From Dokdonia pacifica (GTDB lineage: Bacteria; Bacteroidota; Bacteroidia; Flavobacteriales; Flavobacteriaceae): a stretch of DNA of 64,000 bases. The notes under the pieces were generated by a model, which was given only the letters and a program-made list of their open reading frames with translations, was not told where the DNA came from and ran no database searches. Each line of letters starts with the position of its first letter. Within the stretch, counting starts at the first letter, position 1. This document shows positions 1 through 7,325 of the stretch, piece by piece. Position numbers and translations under genes: made by a program. The stretch lies in assembly GCF_900188275.1 (NCBI RefSeq), contig NZ_FZNY01000001.1:620001-684000 (forward strand), in the 5' to 3' direction.

Positions 1-351
1 GATCGTAAGTTTTTATCTAGATCTCTTAACGTAGGATTTTCTGGAGGAGAGAAGAAACGTAATGAGATCTTCCAAATGGCAATGCTAGAACCTAAATTAG
101 CCATACTAGATGAAACTGACTCTGGTCTTGATATTGATGCCTTACGTATCGTAGCAAACGGTGTAAATAAGTTACGTAGTGAAGATAATGCTGTTCTAGT
201 AATCACGCATTACCAAAGATTATTAGATTATATCGTACCAGACGTTGTACATGTACTTATGGATGGTAAAATTGTAAAGACAGGAGGAAAAGAACTTGCG
301 CACGAGCTTGAAGAAAAAGGATACGACTGGCTTAAAGAAGAGCTTGTTTAA
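1..351 (+). CDS. sufC: SufC, Fe-S cluster assembly ATPase (5' end outside window)
   Basis: This is the C-terminal 116 residues of the ABC-type ATPase of the SufBCD scaffold, which drives Fe-S cluster assembly in the cytosol. The reading frame is open from base 1. The ABC signature GFSGGEKKR lies at bases 37-63, Walker B with its following glutamate reads [11 protein letters not shown], and the switch histidine is in ITHYQRLL. The order sufC, sufD, sufS that follows supports the call. The start and Walker A lie upstream of the window, and sufB is expected there too. Confidence 0.95.
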   Translation, partial: DRKFLSRSLNVGFSGGEKKRNEIFQMAMLEPKLAILDETDSGLDIDALRIVANGVNKLRSEDNAVLVITHYQRLLDYIVPDVVHVLMDGKIVKTGGKELAHELEEKGYDWLKEELV

Positions 352-353
352 AA

Positions 354-371
354 GTTCCAAGTCTAAAGTTT
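354..371 (+). repeat. Left arm of inverted repeat flanking the four-helix-bundle gene
   Basis: This 18-bp stretch matches the reverse complement of 781-798 at 15 of 18 positions, and the three differences are all transitions. The two arms sit just outside the four-helix-bundle ORF, between sufC and sufD. I infer that they mark the ends of an inserted cassette. Confidence 0.55.
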
Positions 372-373
372 AA

Positions 374-766
374 ATGGCTACAGTTAAACGTTTTGAAGAT
401 TTAAGAATATGGCAAGATGCACATGCATTAAACAAAGAGATTATTCTGATTGCTAAATCAACAAAACTAAAGGACAACTTTAAACTTAAAGACCAAATTT
501 GTAGTTCTGCTGGATCCATTATGGACAATATAGCTGAAGGTTTTGAACGGGATGGAAATTTAGAATTTAGACAATTTTTAGCTATTGCTAAAGGTTCGGC
601 AGGAGAAACAAGATCTCAGTTATATAGATTATTAGACTGGGAATATATAAATGAAATGACTTTTGAAAAATTAATTACTGATTGCGAATACTTAAGTAAA
701 CGTATATCTAACTTCATAAGTTATCTCAATAAAAAAGATTACAAAGGAACAAAATTTAAGAGTTAA
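374..766 (+). CDS. Four-helix-bundle protein (23S rRNA intervening-sequence-like, S23 family)
   Basis: This 130-residue protein has the pattern of the S23/IVP four-helix-bundle family: an N-terminal FEDLRIWQDA motif, then LKDQICSSAGSIMDNIAEGFER, then a central FRQFLAIAKGSAGETRSQL helix. Relatives are encoded in 23S rRNA intervening sequences of some bacteria and as stand-alone genes scattered in Bacteroidota. The molecular function is not established. It sits 22 bp after sufC and 40 bp before sufD, where the SUF locus normally has no extra gene, and it is bracketed by imperfect inverted repeats. I infer a late insertion, probably still read through by the suf transcript. No role in Fe-S assembly is implied by the sequence. 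Confidence 0.85.
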   Translation: MATVKRFEDLRIWQDAHALNKEIILIAKSTKLKDNFKLKDQICSSAGSIMDNIAEGFERDGNLEFRQFLAIAKGSAGETRSQLYRLLDWEYINEMTFEKLITDCEYLSKRISNFISYLNKKDYKGTKFKS

Positions 767-780
767 CGCTTTTAAGCGTG

Positions 781-798
781 AAACCTTAAACTTGAAAC
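781..798 (-). repeat. Right arm of inverted repeat flanking the four-helix-bundle gene
   Basis: Reverse complement of this segment matches 354-371 at 15 of 18 positions. It ends 8 bp before the sufD ATG, so the repeat also forms part of the sufD leader and may affect its ribosome binding. Confidence 0.55.
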
Positions 799-806
799 CA
801 AAAAAT

Positions 807-2120
807 ATGAGTTTAAAAGATAAATTAGTAAGTTCACATATCGTTTTTCAAGATAGTCTTGATCCAGACTCTCCTATATATGATGTGCGTGGTAATGCCA
901 TAAAAACATTTGAAGCAGAAGGCTTTCCTTCAAAAAAGGATGAAGCATGGAAATATACATCGCTTAACAGCATCTTGAAGAAAGACTACAATATCTTTCC
1001 AACTAAAAAATCGACATTAGATTTTAAAGATGTAGAGCATTATTTTATCAATGATATAGACACTTATAATATCGTTTTTGTAGATGGTATTTTTAATGCA
1101 CACTTATCATCTACCACACATGATGGTATTGATGTATGTACTATGAATTCTGCACTTACAAAGTCTAAGTATCAACAAATCATTGATGTATACTTTAATA
1201 AAATTGCAAAAGAAGAGAGTTTAACATCGTTAAACACTGCCTATGCTAGAGATGGTGCTTACATCTATATCCCAAAAGGAAAAGTAGCAGATAAGCCTAT
1301 TCAGATTATTCATTTTGCAACAGGATCACAAGAAGCATCCCTTTTACAGCCTCGCAACCTTATTGTTGCCGAAGAAAATACAGAAGTACAGATTATAGAG
1401 CGTCATCAGAGTCTATCCGATAGTCCTACGTTTACAAATTCTGTTACCGAAGTATATGCTGCAAAACGTGCCATTGTAGATTATTATAAGATCCAAAATG
1501 ATAAGCTAGATGCTTCTCTAGTAGATACTACAGAAATAGAACAACACGGAGAGAGTATTGTTTCTGTTCATACTTTTTCATTAGGAGGGAATATTACACG
1601 TAATAATCTTAACTATTATCAAAAAGGAGAACGTATAGATTCTATCTTAAAAGGAGTAACACTTATAGAGGGAAAGCAACATGTAGATCACAATACGCTC
1701 GTTCATCATATAGAACCAAATTGCGAATCTCATCAAGATTACAAAGGTATCTTTGCAGAGAATGCAACAGGTGTTTTTAATGGAAAAGTTGTTGTAGAAA
1801 AAGAAGCACAAAAAACAAACGCCTATCAATCTAACAATAATATCCTGATAGATGATAAAGCGACTATCAACTCAAAACCTCAACTAGAGATTTTTGCAGA
1901 TGATGTACGTTGTTCACACGGTTGTACTATTGGACAACTGGATGAAAGTGCCTTATTCTATTTACAATCAAGAGGAATTGCAAAGAAAGAAGCAAGAGCA
2001 TTATTAATGTATGCATTTGCCAATACGGTATTATCAAGTGTGAAAATACCGCAATTAAAACAACGTATTACCAAACTTATTGCCAAGAAAATTGGCGTAA
2101 GTATCGGGTTTGAGATATAA
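807..2120 (+). CDS. sufD: SufD, scaffold subunit of the SUF Fe-S assembly complex
   Basis: This 437-residue SufB/SufD-family protein is the partner of SufB and SufC in the cytosolic SufBC2D scaffold. Family hallmarks are an early DEAWKYTSL motif and a long beta-helix. The conserved C-terminal block runs HNTLVHHIEPNCESHQDYKGIF, then GVFNGKVVVEKEAQKTNAYQ, and ends in FADDVRCSHGCTIGQLDE. An in-frame TTG at 792 is possible, but ATG 807 gives the usual MSLKDKL-type start and leaves the upstream repeat untranslated. The downstream hairpin at 2140-2174 may separate it partly from sufS. Confidence 0.95.
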   Translation: MSLKDKLVSSHIVFQDSLDPDSPIYDVRGNAIKTFEAEGFPSKKDEAWKYTSLNSILKKDYNIFPTKKSTLDFKDVEHYFINDIDTYNIVFVDGIFNAHLSSTTHDGIDVCTMNSALTKSKYQQIIDVYFNKIAKEESLTSLNTAYARDGAYIYIPKGKVADKPIQIIHFATGSQEASLLQPRNLIVAEENTEVQIIERHQSLSDSPTFTNSVTEVYAAKRAIVDYYKIQNDKLDASLVDTTEIEQHGESIVSVHTFSLGGNITRNNLNYYQKGERIDSILKGVTLIEGKQHVDHNTLVHHIEPNCESHQDYKGIFAENATGVFNGKVVVEKEAQKTNAYQSNNNILIDDKATINSKPQLEIFADDVRCSHGCTIGQLDESALFYLQSRGIAKKEARALLMYAFANTVLSSVKIPQLKQRITKLIAKKIGVSIGFEI

Positions 2121-2139
2121 GAATAAATTATAATCATAT

Positions 2140-2174
2140 ATCAAAATACCCGCCCTAAAAGCGGGTATTTTGAT
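2140..2174 (+). terminator. Strong hairpin between sufD and sufS
   Basis: A perfect 14-bp stem (2140-2153 with 2161-2174) closes a 7-base loop. The stem has a GC-rich top and an A/T-rich base, like an intrinsic terminator. The T tract is only four bases inside the stem. It lies 21 bp before sufS, so it may act as a partial terminator that lowers sufS relative to sufBCD, or it may serve both strands. Confidence 0.6.
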
Positions 2175-2195
2175 ACTAAGAAGGCTATACTAAAA

Positions 2196-3434
2196 ATGGC
2201 AGCAACAACATCACATACCAATTTTGACGTACAAAACATCCGAAAAGATTTTCCGATACTTTCTAGAAAAGTAAACGGACAACCTTTAATCTATTTTGAT
2301 AATGCTGCTACTTCTCAAACACCTCAAGCAGTGATTGATGCTATTGTAGATTACTATTCTAATTACAATGCAAATATTCACAGAGGTGTGCATGCACTTT
2401 CTCAAGAAGCAACAGATGCTTACGAAGAGGCGCGTATTAAAATCCAAAAGCACTTTAATGCGGCAAAGTCCTATGAGATCATACTCACTGCTGGAACCAC
2501 CCATGCTATTAATTTAATTGCAAATGGATACAGTGCGCTTCTACAAAAAGGAGATGAGGTCTTGGTATCGGCTTTAGAACATCACAGTAATATTGTGCCT
2601 TGGCAAATGCTTTGTGAACGCACAGGTGCTATTTTAAAAGTGATCCCTATGACGCAAAGCGGGGAGTTGGATATGGACGCTTTCGCGAAAGCGGTCTCAG
2701 ATAAACTCAAACTCGTATTTGTAAATCACGTATCAAACGCATTAGGTACAGTAAACCCTATAGAGCATATTATTGCAGAAGCACATAAAGTAGGCGCTGC
2801 TGTGGTGATAGACGGGGCACAAGCAACACCACACATCAAACCAGATGTACAAGCGCTAGATGCCGACTTTTATGTGGCCAGTGCTCATAAAATATGTGGC
2901 CCAACGGGAGTAGGTATTTTATATGGCAAAGAAGCATTATTAGAAAAATTACCCCCATATCAAGGAGGCGGTGAAATGATTGATCAAGTAACTTTTGAAA
3001 AAACCACCTATGCAGGCTTGCCGCATAAATTTGAAGCAGGAACACCTAATATTTGTGGTGGTATTGCAACAGGTGTAGGATTAGATTACATGAACGCAAT
3101 AGGATTTGATGTGATTGCAGCTTATGAAGAAGAATTGCTCCAATATGCCACTGAGAAACTTCTTAAAATTGAAGGGCTTAAAATTTATGGAGAATCTTCA
3201 AAGAAAACTGCTGTCGTTTCTTTTAATGTAGGAGCTATTCATCCTTATGACATCGGGACGATCTTAGACAAACTAGGCATTGCGGTACGTACAGGACATC
3301 ACTGTGCACAACCTATCATGGATTATTTTAAAATCCCTGGTACCGTAAGAGCTTCTTTTTCCTTTTATAACACAAAAGAAGAGATTGATATTTTTATTAA
3401 AGGTGTAGAGCGTGCCGTGATGATGCTCTCTTAA
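2196..3434 (+). CDS. sufS: SufS, group II cysteine desulfurase
   Basis: This PLP enzyme takes sulfur from L-cysteine to give alanine and a protein persulfide, which is handed to SufE for Fe-S assembly. It has 412 residues, the usual length. The PLP lysine is K232 in ASAHKICGPTG and the catalytic cysteine is C370 in RTGHHCAQP. The conserved N-terminal block YFDNAATSQ and the HRGVHALSQEAT stretch mark the SufS type rather than IscS. Codons around 2678-2693 carry a copy of the iterated palindrome, read as AFAKA, in a surface-type helix. It is followed after 12 bp by the acetyltransferase gene. Confidence 0.97.
   Translation: MAATTSHTNFDVQNIRKDFPILSRKVNGQPLIYFDNAATSQTPQAVIDAIVDYYSNYNANIHRGVHALSQEATDAYEEARIKIQKHFNAAKSYEIILTAGTTHAINLIANGYSALLQKGDEVLVSALEHHSNIVPWQMLCERTGAILKVIPMTQSGELDMDAFAKAVSDKLKLVFVNHVSNALGTVNPIEHIIAEAHKVGAAVVIDGAQATPHIKPDVQALDADFYVASAHKICGPTGVGILYGKEALLEKLPPYQGGGEMIDQVTFEKTTYAGLPHKFEAGTPNICGGIATGVGLDYMNAIGFDVIAAYEEELLQYATEKLLKIEGLKIYGESSKKTAVVSFNVGAIHPYDIGTILDKLGIAVRTGHHCAQPIMDYFKIPGTVRASFSFYNTKEEIDIFIKGVERAVMMLS
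2678..2693. repeat. Iterated palindrome, copy 1 (inside sufS)
   Basis: Perfect 16-bp palindrome CGCTTTCGCGAAAGCG. Read in the sufS frame it gives DAFAKAV. Confidence 0.9.
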
Positions 3435-3446
3435 AGGTCTAGAATA

Positions 3447-4004
3447 ATGATTCCTATTTCTGATCACTTAGTATTACAACCCATTACATTAGAAGATCAA
3501 CCGGCGCTGTATGAGCTCATGAAACGCATCTATCCGCCAGCCTATAAACATTTCTGGCTGGATCAAGGGAATTGGTACATCAATAATTTATATACTCTTG
3601 AAAATCTTAAAAAAGAACTTCAAGAAAAAGAATCGTATTATTACTTTGTACGCTTTCGCGAAAGCATACACAGCAAAGAATATAGTACCATAGGTATTTT
3701 TAAAATTATAGAAAACTGCTTATATCCTGAACAACCTGACACGTCTAGTTTTAAAGTGCACCGTATCTACTTAGATACATCTACTCAAGGTAAAGGCATT
3801 GGAAGACAGCTTATGCACTATGCCCAAACACGCGCTCAAGAGACCGGTCATCAACTCATCTGGCTAGATGCAATGGATCAACACCCACAGGCCATGAATT
3901 TTTATAATAGCCTAGGATATATAAAAGGAGGTTTACAGCATTTAGACTTTGAATTGTTACACGATATCTACAAACCAATGTGGTATCTATACAAACATCT
4001 ATAA
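3447..4004 (+). CDS. GNAT-family N-acetyltransferase
   Basis: This 185-residue protein has the GNAT fold pattern. The acetyl-CoA loop is STQGKGIGRQL, following the strand VHRIYLD, and the C-terminal part LIWLDAMDQHPQAMNFYNSLGYIK is the typical beta5-alpha4 region. The substrate cannot be told from the sequence. It starts 12 bp after sufS on the same strand, so it is probably co-transcribed. About residues 70-75 are encoded by a copy of the iterated palindrome, read as RFRES, in a region with little family conservation. Confidence 0.85.
   Translation: MIPISDHLVLQPITLEDQPALYELMKRIYPPAYKHFWLDQGNWYINNLYTLENLKKELQEKESYYYFVRFRESIHSKEYSTIGIFKIIENCLYPEQPDTSSFKVHRIYLDTSTQGKGIGRQLMHYAQTRAQETGHQLIWLDAMDQHPQAMNFYNSLGYIKGGLQHLDFELLHDIYKPMWYLYKHL
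3652..3665. repeat. Iterated palindrome, copy 2 (inside the acetyltransferase gene)
   Basis: Perfect 14-bp palindrome GCTTTCGCGAAAGC; the gene reads it as RFRES. Confidence 0.9.
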
Positions 4005-4043
4005 TTTCTATACCGTCACGATGACAGTTGGCTATTTGGGCAC

Positions 4044-4051
4044 TATCTTTG
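4044..4051 (+). promoter_or_regulatory. Candidate -7 promoter element for the META lipoprotein and sufE
   Basis: TATCTTTG matches the Bacteroidota -7 consensus TAnnTTTG exactly. No clear TTTG -33 element sits at the usual spacing. Transcription would start within a few bases of the downstream ATG codons. Confidence 0.45.
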
Positions 4052-4058
4052 CCATATT

Positions 4059-4493
4059 ATGTTTACAATGATATTACGATTACATATCTTTTGGATTACT
4101 TTACTGGGTATGACATATTCATGTACTATTACTCAAAAAGTAAGTGTACAAGATGAGTCCTCCATTTTTGCAGGTACTTTTATTGTAAACACCTTGTATG
4201 ATCAGGAAATAGAAGGAGATGATCTTAATTTAAAAATTAATGATCGTACGTCAAAAATCTCAGGGCTTTCAGGGTGTAATACCTATAGTGTTGGATTTAC
4301 AAAGAATAAAAATAGCGTTACATTTTCTCAACCCATAACTACGAGAATAATGTGTAATGAAGTAGCAATGAACAAAGAAAGACAGTTTTTAAATATCTTT
4401 ACGACTACAAAAGAATTTAGCATTAAAAAGGATACGCTTATTCTATATGATAATGGCAAAGAAATTTTAAAAGCAACACGCTTTATATTTTAA
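4059..4493 (+). CDS. META/HslJ-domain lipoprotein
   Basis: This 144-residue protein has an N-terminal hydrophobic segment ending in a lipobox-like MTYSC. The META (HslJ-type) domain shows as GLSGCNTYSVGF, then ITTRIMCNE, then ERQFLNIF and a C-terminal LYDNGKEILKATR. META domains are found in envelope proteins linked to stress, but the biochemical role is unclear. A second in-frame ATG at 4068 is an equally good start: the upstream -7 box would make ATG 4059 nearly leaderless and ATG 4068 short-leadered. It ends 2 bp before sufE, so the two are surely co-transcribed. Confidence 0.8.
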   Translation: MFTMILRLHIFWITLLGMTYSCTITQKVSVQDESSIFAGTFIVNTLYDQEIEGDDLNLKINDRTSKISGLSGCNTYSVGFTKNKNSVTFSQPITTRIMCNEVAMNKERQFLNIFTTTKEFSIKKDTLILYDNGKEILKATRFIF

Positions 4494-4495
4494 TT

Positions 4496-4921
4496 ATGGC
4501 AGCAATACAAGAAATACAGGAAGAGATCATTGATGAGTTTTCTATGTTTGACGACTGGATGCAGCGTTATGAATATATGATTGATTTAGGAAAATCGTTA
4601 CCTCTTATTGATGAGCAATACAAAACAGACGATTATATCATTAAAGGGTGCCAAAGTAAAGTTTGGGTACATGCCGATATGAAAGATGGCGCTATTGAAT
4701 TTACAGCAGATAGTGATGCCATTATCACTAAAGGCATTATTGCTATTTTAATAAGAGCCTTTTCAGGACAAGCTCCACAAGATATTATAGATGCAGATAC
4801 TGCGTTTATAGATGAGATAGGTCTTAAAGAACATTTATCTCCTACAAGAGCAAATGGTCTTGTAAGCATGATTAAACAATTAAAGTTATATGCGATTGCT
4901 TATCAAACGCAGCTTAATTAA
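4496..4921 (+). CDS. sufE: SufE, sulfur acceptor for SufS
   Basis: SufE takes the persulfide from SufS, stimulates its desulfurase activity and passes sulfur to SufBCD. The protein has 141 residues. The acceptor cysteine is C52 in IKGCQSKVWVH, the diagnostic family motif, followed by the GIIAILIRAFSGQ helix and the LSPTRANGL block near the C terminus. It is separated from sufS by the acetyltransferase and META genes, an arrangement that keeps the desulfurase and acceptor near each other but with an intervening promoter. Confidence 0.96.
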   Translation: MAAIQEIQEEIIDEFSMFDDWMQRYEYMIDLGKSLPLIDEQYKTDDYIIKGCQSKVWVHADMKDGAIEFTADSDAIITKGIIAILIRAFSGQAPQDIIDADTAFIDEIGLKEHLSPTRANGLVSMIKQLKLYAIAYQTQLN

Positions 4922-4986
4922 CGTTATAAATAGAAATAGCATCCGTGATAACTTGGGTGAGATTTTCATTTTGAAATAATAATTAT

Positions 4987-5054
4987 AAAATTTCCGCCTA
5001 TGTGGGAATAAAAAAAAGCCGATTGTGGGTGAGATTCCTGCCTTCGCGAGAAAT
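4987..5054 (+). repeat. Two small imperfect inverted repeats of one family in the sufT-like leader
   Basis: Two decayed copies of a small element, pattern roughly TTCC-GCCTNNG-GGGAA, lie at about 4990-5010 and 5034-5053, just before the next ATG. A related copy at 51493-51517 is inside a gene. They look like dispersed stem-loop repeats, and alignment with the rest of the genome would settle the family boundaries. Confidence 0.4.
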
Positions 5055-5058
5055 AAAT

Positions 5059-5385
5059 ATGAGCGACACAACAATAAACACAGAAGAGTTAGGCGAAAAA
5101 ATAGTTCGTGTTATCAAAACAATATATGATCCAGAAATCCCAGTAGATATTTATGAGCTTGGATTGATTTATGACGTGTTTGTTAATGAAGATTATGACA
5201 CGAAAGTTTTAATGACATTAACAACTCCTAATTGTCCAGTAGCTGAAACGCTTCCATTAGAAGTAGAAGAAAAAATAAAGTCTATCAAAGGCGTAAATGA
5301 TTGCGAAGTTGAAATCACCTTCGACCCGCCTTGGTCTCAAGATTTAATGAGCGAAGAAGCGAAGTTAGAACTAGGGATGTTGTAG
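5059..5385 (+). CDS. sufT: SufT-like Fe-S assembly protein (MIP18/DUF59 family)
   Basis: This 108-residue MIP18 (DUF59) protein is a probable Fe-S cluster maturation or carrier factor. The core is IYDPEIPVDIYELGLIYDV, then LTTPNCPVAETLP with the conserved cysteine C59, then the FDPPWSQDLMSEEAK motif. The frame is open from 5002, but residues upstream of ATG 5059 would be translated from repeat sequence and look non-native, so ATG 5059 is chosen. The last 13 codons are duplicated at 5504-5542. The symbol follows common use for this gene in SUF loci. Confidence 0.9.
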   Translation: MSDTTINTEELGEKIVRVIKTIYDPEIPVDIYELGLIYDVFVNEDYDTKVLMTLTTPNCPVAETLPLEVEEKIKSIKGVNDCEVEITFDPPWSQDLMSEEAKLELGML

Positions 5386-5503
5386 AAACCGAAATTGAAA
5401 TCGAAACCGAAATCAAAGACCAAGGAATTACAGTTGGTGCCTGTTTCTTATTTTTTATAATATGCAACGCATAAAAAATGAGAAACTTTGCGGCAACTAC
5501 AAT

Positions 5504-5542
5504 ATGAGTGAAGAGGCAAAGTTAGAACTAGGGATGTTGTAA
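5504..5542 (+). pseudogene. Remnant: second copy of the sufT-like 3' end
   Basis: These 39 bases encode the same 12 C-terminal residues plus stop (MSEEAKLELGML) as the intact gene at 5347-5385. Four bases differ, all silent (third codon positions and the stop codon). The 118 bases between the two copies show no other similarity to the gene. It looks like the tail of a diverged second copy left by recombination or tandem duplication and deletion. Confidence 0.75.
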
Positions 5543-5626
5543 TTAATAACACCTATCACTACCTAGCAAGGAATTTGGTGGTTGTTCACTACTATAAATG
5601 AGCTTACATTTAAAAAATAGCACCTC

Positions 5627-6133
5627 ATGGATGAAATTGTAAATAGAGTAGCCAATAGTAAACTGATTACGTTTGATCTTGAAGATTTGTATGCATCAGG
5701 AGCGCGTATGACCATAGATATTTCTCAATGGCTAGAAGAAGGCTTTATATTAAGAGAGAAACGCTTTCGCGAAAGCGTATCCAACCATAACTGGACACAA
5801 TATCAAGATGCCTATGTAGTATTACATTGTAGTACAGATGCTATTATTCCTGCTTGGGCACACATGCTTGTTGCTACACAATTACAAGGCATTGCAAAAA
5901 AAACAATCACAGGATCATTAGAAACGCTAGAAACAATTCTATACACAGAAGCTATTTCAACATTGGATACAACACCTTACCAAGATAGTCCTGTAATTGT
6001 AAAAGGATGTGCTAACAAACCCGTTCCTGAAAATGCGTATTTATTGCTTATAGAAAAATTACAACCTGTTGCTAAAAGTTTACTCTTTGGAGAAGCCTGT
6101 TCTTCGGTTCCTTTATATAAGAAAAAGAAGTAA
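5627..6133 (+). CDS. DUF2480 family protein
   Basis: This 168-residue protein matches the Bacteroidota family DUF2480: it begins DEIVNRVANSKLITFDLEDLY, has the central WAHMLVATQLQ segment and ends with IVKGCANKPVPENAYLLLIEKLQPVAKSLLFGEACSSVPLYKKKK. The family commonly sits next to SUF genes in Bacteroidota. Two conserved cysteines (in VKGCANK and GEACSS) could be functional, but no activity is known. The iterated palindrome at 5761-5778 is read in frame as RFRES. Confidence 0.85.
   Translation: MDEIVNRVANSKLITFDLEDLYASGARMTIDISQWLEEGFILREKRFRESVSNHNWTQYQDAYVVLHCSTDAIIPAWAHMLVATQLQGIAKKTITGSLETLETILYTEAISTLDTTPYQDSPVIVKGCANKPVPENAYLLLIEKLQPVAKSLLFGEACSSVPLYKKKK
5761..5778. repeat. Iterated palindrome, copy 3 (inside the DUF2480 gene)
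   Basis: Perfect 18-bp palindrome ACGCTTTCGCGAAAGCGT, read as RFRES by the gene. Confidence 0.9.
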
Positions 6134-6138
6134 CCTCA

Positions 6139-6169
6139 TTTGTTTTTTTTTACATTTATACTACTTTAG
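6139..6169 (+). promoter_or_regulatory. Candidate promoter of the first DUF3078 gene
   Basis: TTTG at 6139-6142 is followed after exactly 19 bases by TACTTTAG at 6162-6169, one mismatch from the -7 consensus TAnnTTTG. This -33/-7 spacing is the classical Bacteroidota arrangement. The start codon is 25 bases downstream. Confidence 0.6.
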
Positions 6170-6193
6170 CGCGCTTATTAAATCTCACTAATA

Positions 6194-7168
6194 ATGCGCA
6201 CTTATATTCTATTTCTTACGTGTTTCCTTTCACTTTCACTTTTTGCACAAGAAAAGGAAAAAACAGAAAAAACTAAAAAAGACTCTATAGAAACAGGTTG
6301 GAAAAGTAAGGGTATGCTTGAACTCTTATTTAATCAAAGTGCTTTTAATGATGAGTGGCAAGGTGGTGGAACTTCAAATGTAGCAGGCAATTTTAACTTA
6401 AACCAAGACCTCAACTATAAAACTAAAAAGATAAGTTGGGACACAAAACTACTTACCAATATTGGATTAGCAATTGCCAGAGATCAGGAATTTGTAAGAA
6501 AAACAACAGATCGATTTGAGATAAATAGCATTTTTGGAAGTAAAATACCAGAAACAAAATGGTACTATTCTGGTATTATAAATTTTAGAACGCAACTCCT
6601 TGCAGGTTTTGAATTTTTTAATAGAAATGTCCTTAATGATAATGAAGAAATTGTTGAAGTAGTTCAGGACAGGAGAAAAATTACTGATGCCTTTTCTCCA
6701 GCTTACCTTCAATCTGGACCTGGTATTTTATGGAAAGAAAGCGATAATTTTAAAGTAAACCTAGCCCCAGCAACGGCTCGTTTTATTTTTGTAAATAAAC
6801 GATTTACCAGAGTAGATGAAAACGATCCTGAAGCATTAGAAAATTATGTTCCATTTTTTGGAGTTGAAGCAAACAGAACGACTCGTTTTGAATTAGGCGC
6901 CTCCTTAAGTGCCTATTACAAGGAAGAGTTACTTAAAAATATTGTATTTGAAAATACATTAAACCTATATTCGGATTATTTAGAAGAAACAAAAAATGTC
7001 GATCTAGATTATACACTTAATATTGCCATGACCGTAAATAAATACATCACAACAAATGTTGCGCTACAACTTATTTATGATGAAAATGCAATAAGCGGAC
7101 TTCAAGTACGGGAAGTTTTAGGAGTAGGTCTTAAGTATTCTTTTCTTGACTGGAAATCTCAATCTTAA
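6194..7168 (+). CDS. DUF3078 domain protein, secreted or outer-membrane
   Basis: This 324-residue protein has a signal peptide (hydrophobic YILFLTCFLSLSLFAQ), then a charged linker, then the DUF3078 pattern beginning WKSKGMLELLFNQSAFNDEWQGGG. The alternating hydrophobic strands and terminal aromatic residue pattern fit an outer-membrane barrel. Function is unknown. It has its own promoter and is followed by a paralogue of the same family 157 bp later. Confidence 0.8.
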   Translation: MRTYILFLTCFLSLSLFAQEKEKTEKTKKDSIETGWKSKGMLELLFNQSAFNDEWQGGGTSNVAGNFNLNQDLNYKTKKISWDTKLLTNIGLAIARDQEFVRKTTDRFEINSIFGSKIPETKWYYSGIINFRTQLLAGFEFFNRNVLNDNEEIVEVVQDRRKITDAFSPAYLQSGPGILWKESDNFKVNLAPATARFIFVNKRFTRVDENDPEALENYVPFFGVEANRTTRFELGASLSAYYKEELLKNIVFENTLNLYSDYLEETKNVDLDYTLNIAMTVNKYITTNVALQLIYDENAISGLQVREVLGVGLKYSFLDWKSQS

Positions 7169-7288
7169 TGTGGTGAATATCCTTTTTAAAAACCACACCC
7201 AATCACTCGACAAAATGAGCTATATTCTCGTTATAAAACAACATATGATAGAGATTTGCTAGAAAACAAGGAGTTTTTTAAGAAGTTT

Positions 7289-7296
7289 TATATTTG
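7289..7296 (+). promoter_or_regulatory. Candidate -7 element for the second DUF3078 gene
   Basis: TATATTTG is an exact TAnnTTTG match 30 bases before the start codon. A properly spaced TTTG was not found. Confidence 0.5.
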
Positions 7297-7325
7297 CAGT
7301 AATAATTAACAAACCCAATTTACTT

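Noticed and set aside
5002-5058. Longer N terminus for the sufT-like protein
   Set aside because: The extra residues are translated from stem-loop repeats, and the family start fits ATG 5059.
5386-5430. GAAACCGAAAT-like tandem run after the sufT-like gene
   Set aside because: Low-complexity and too short to call a repeat array; not CRISPR-like, as there are no spacers.
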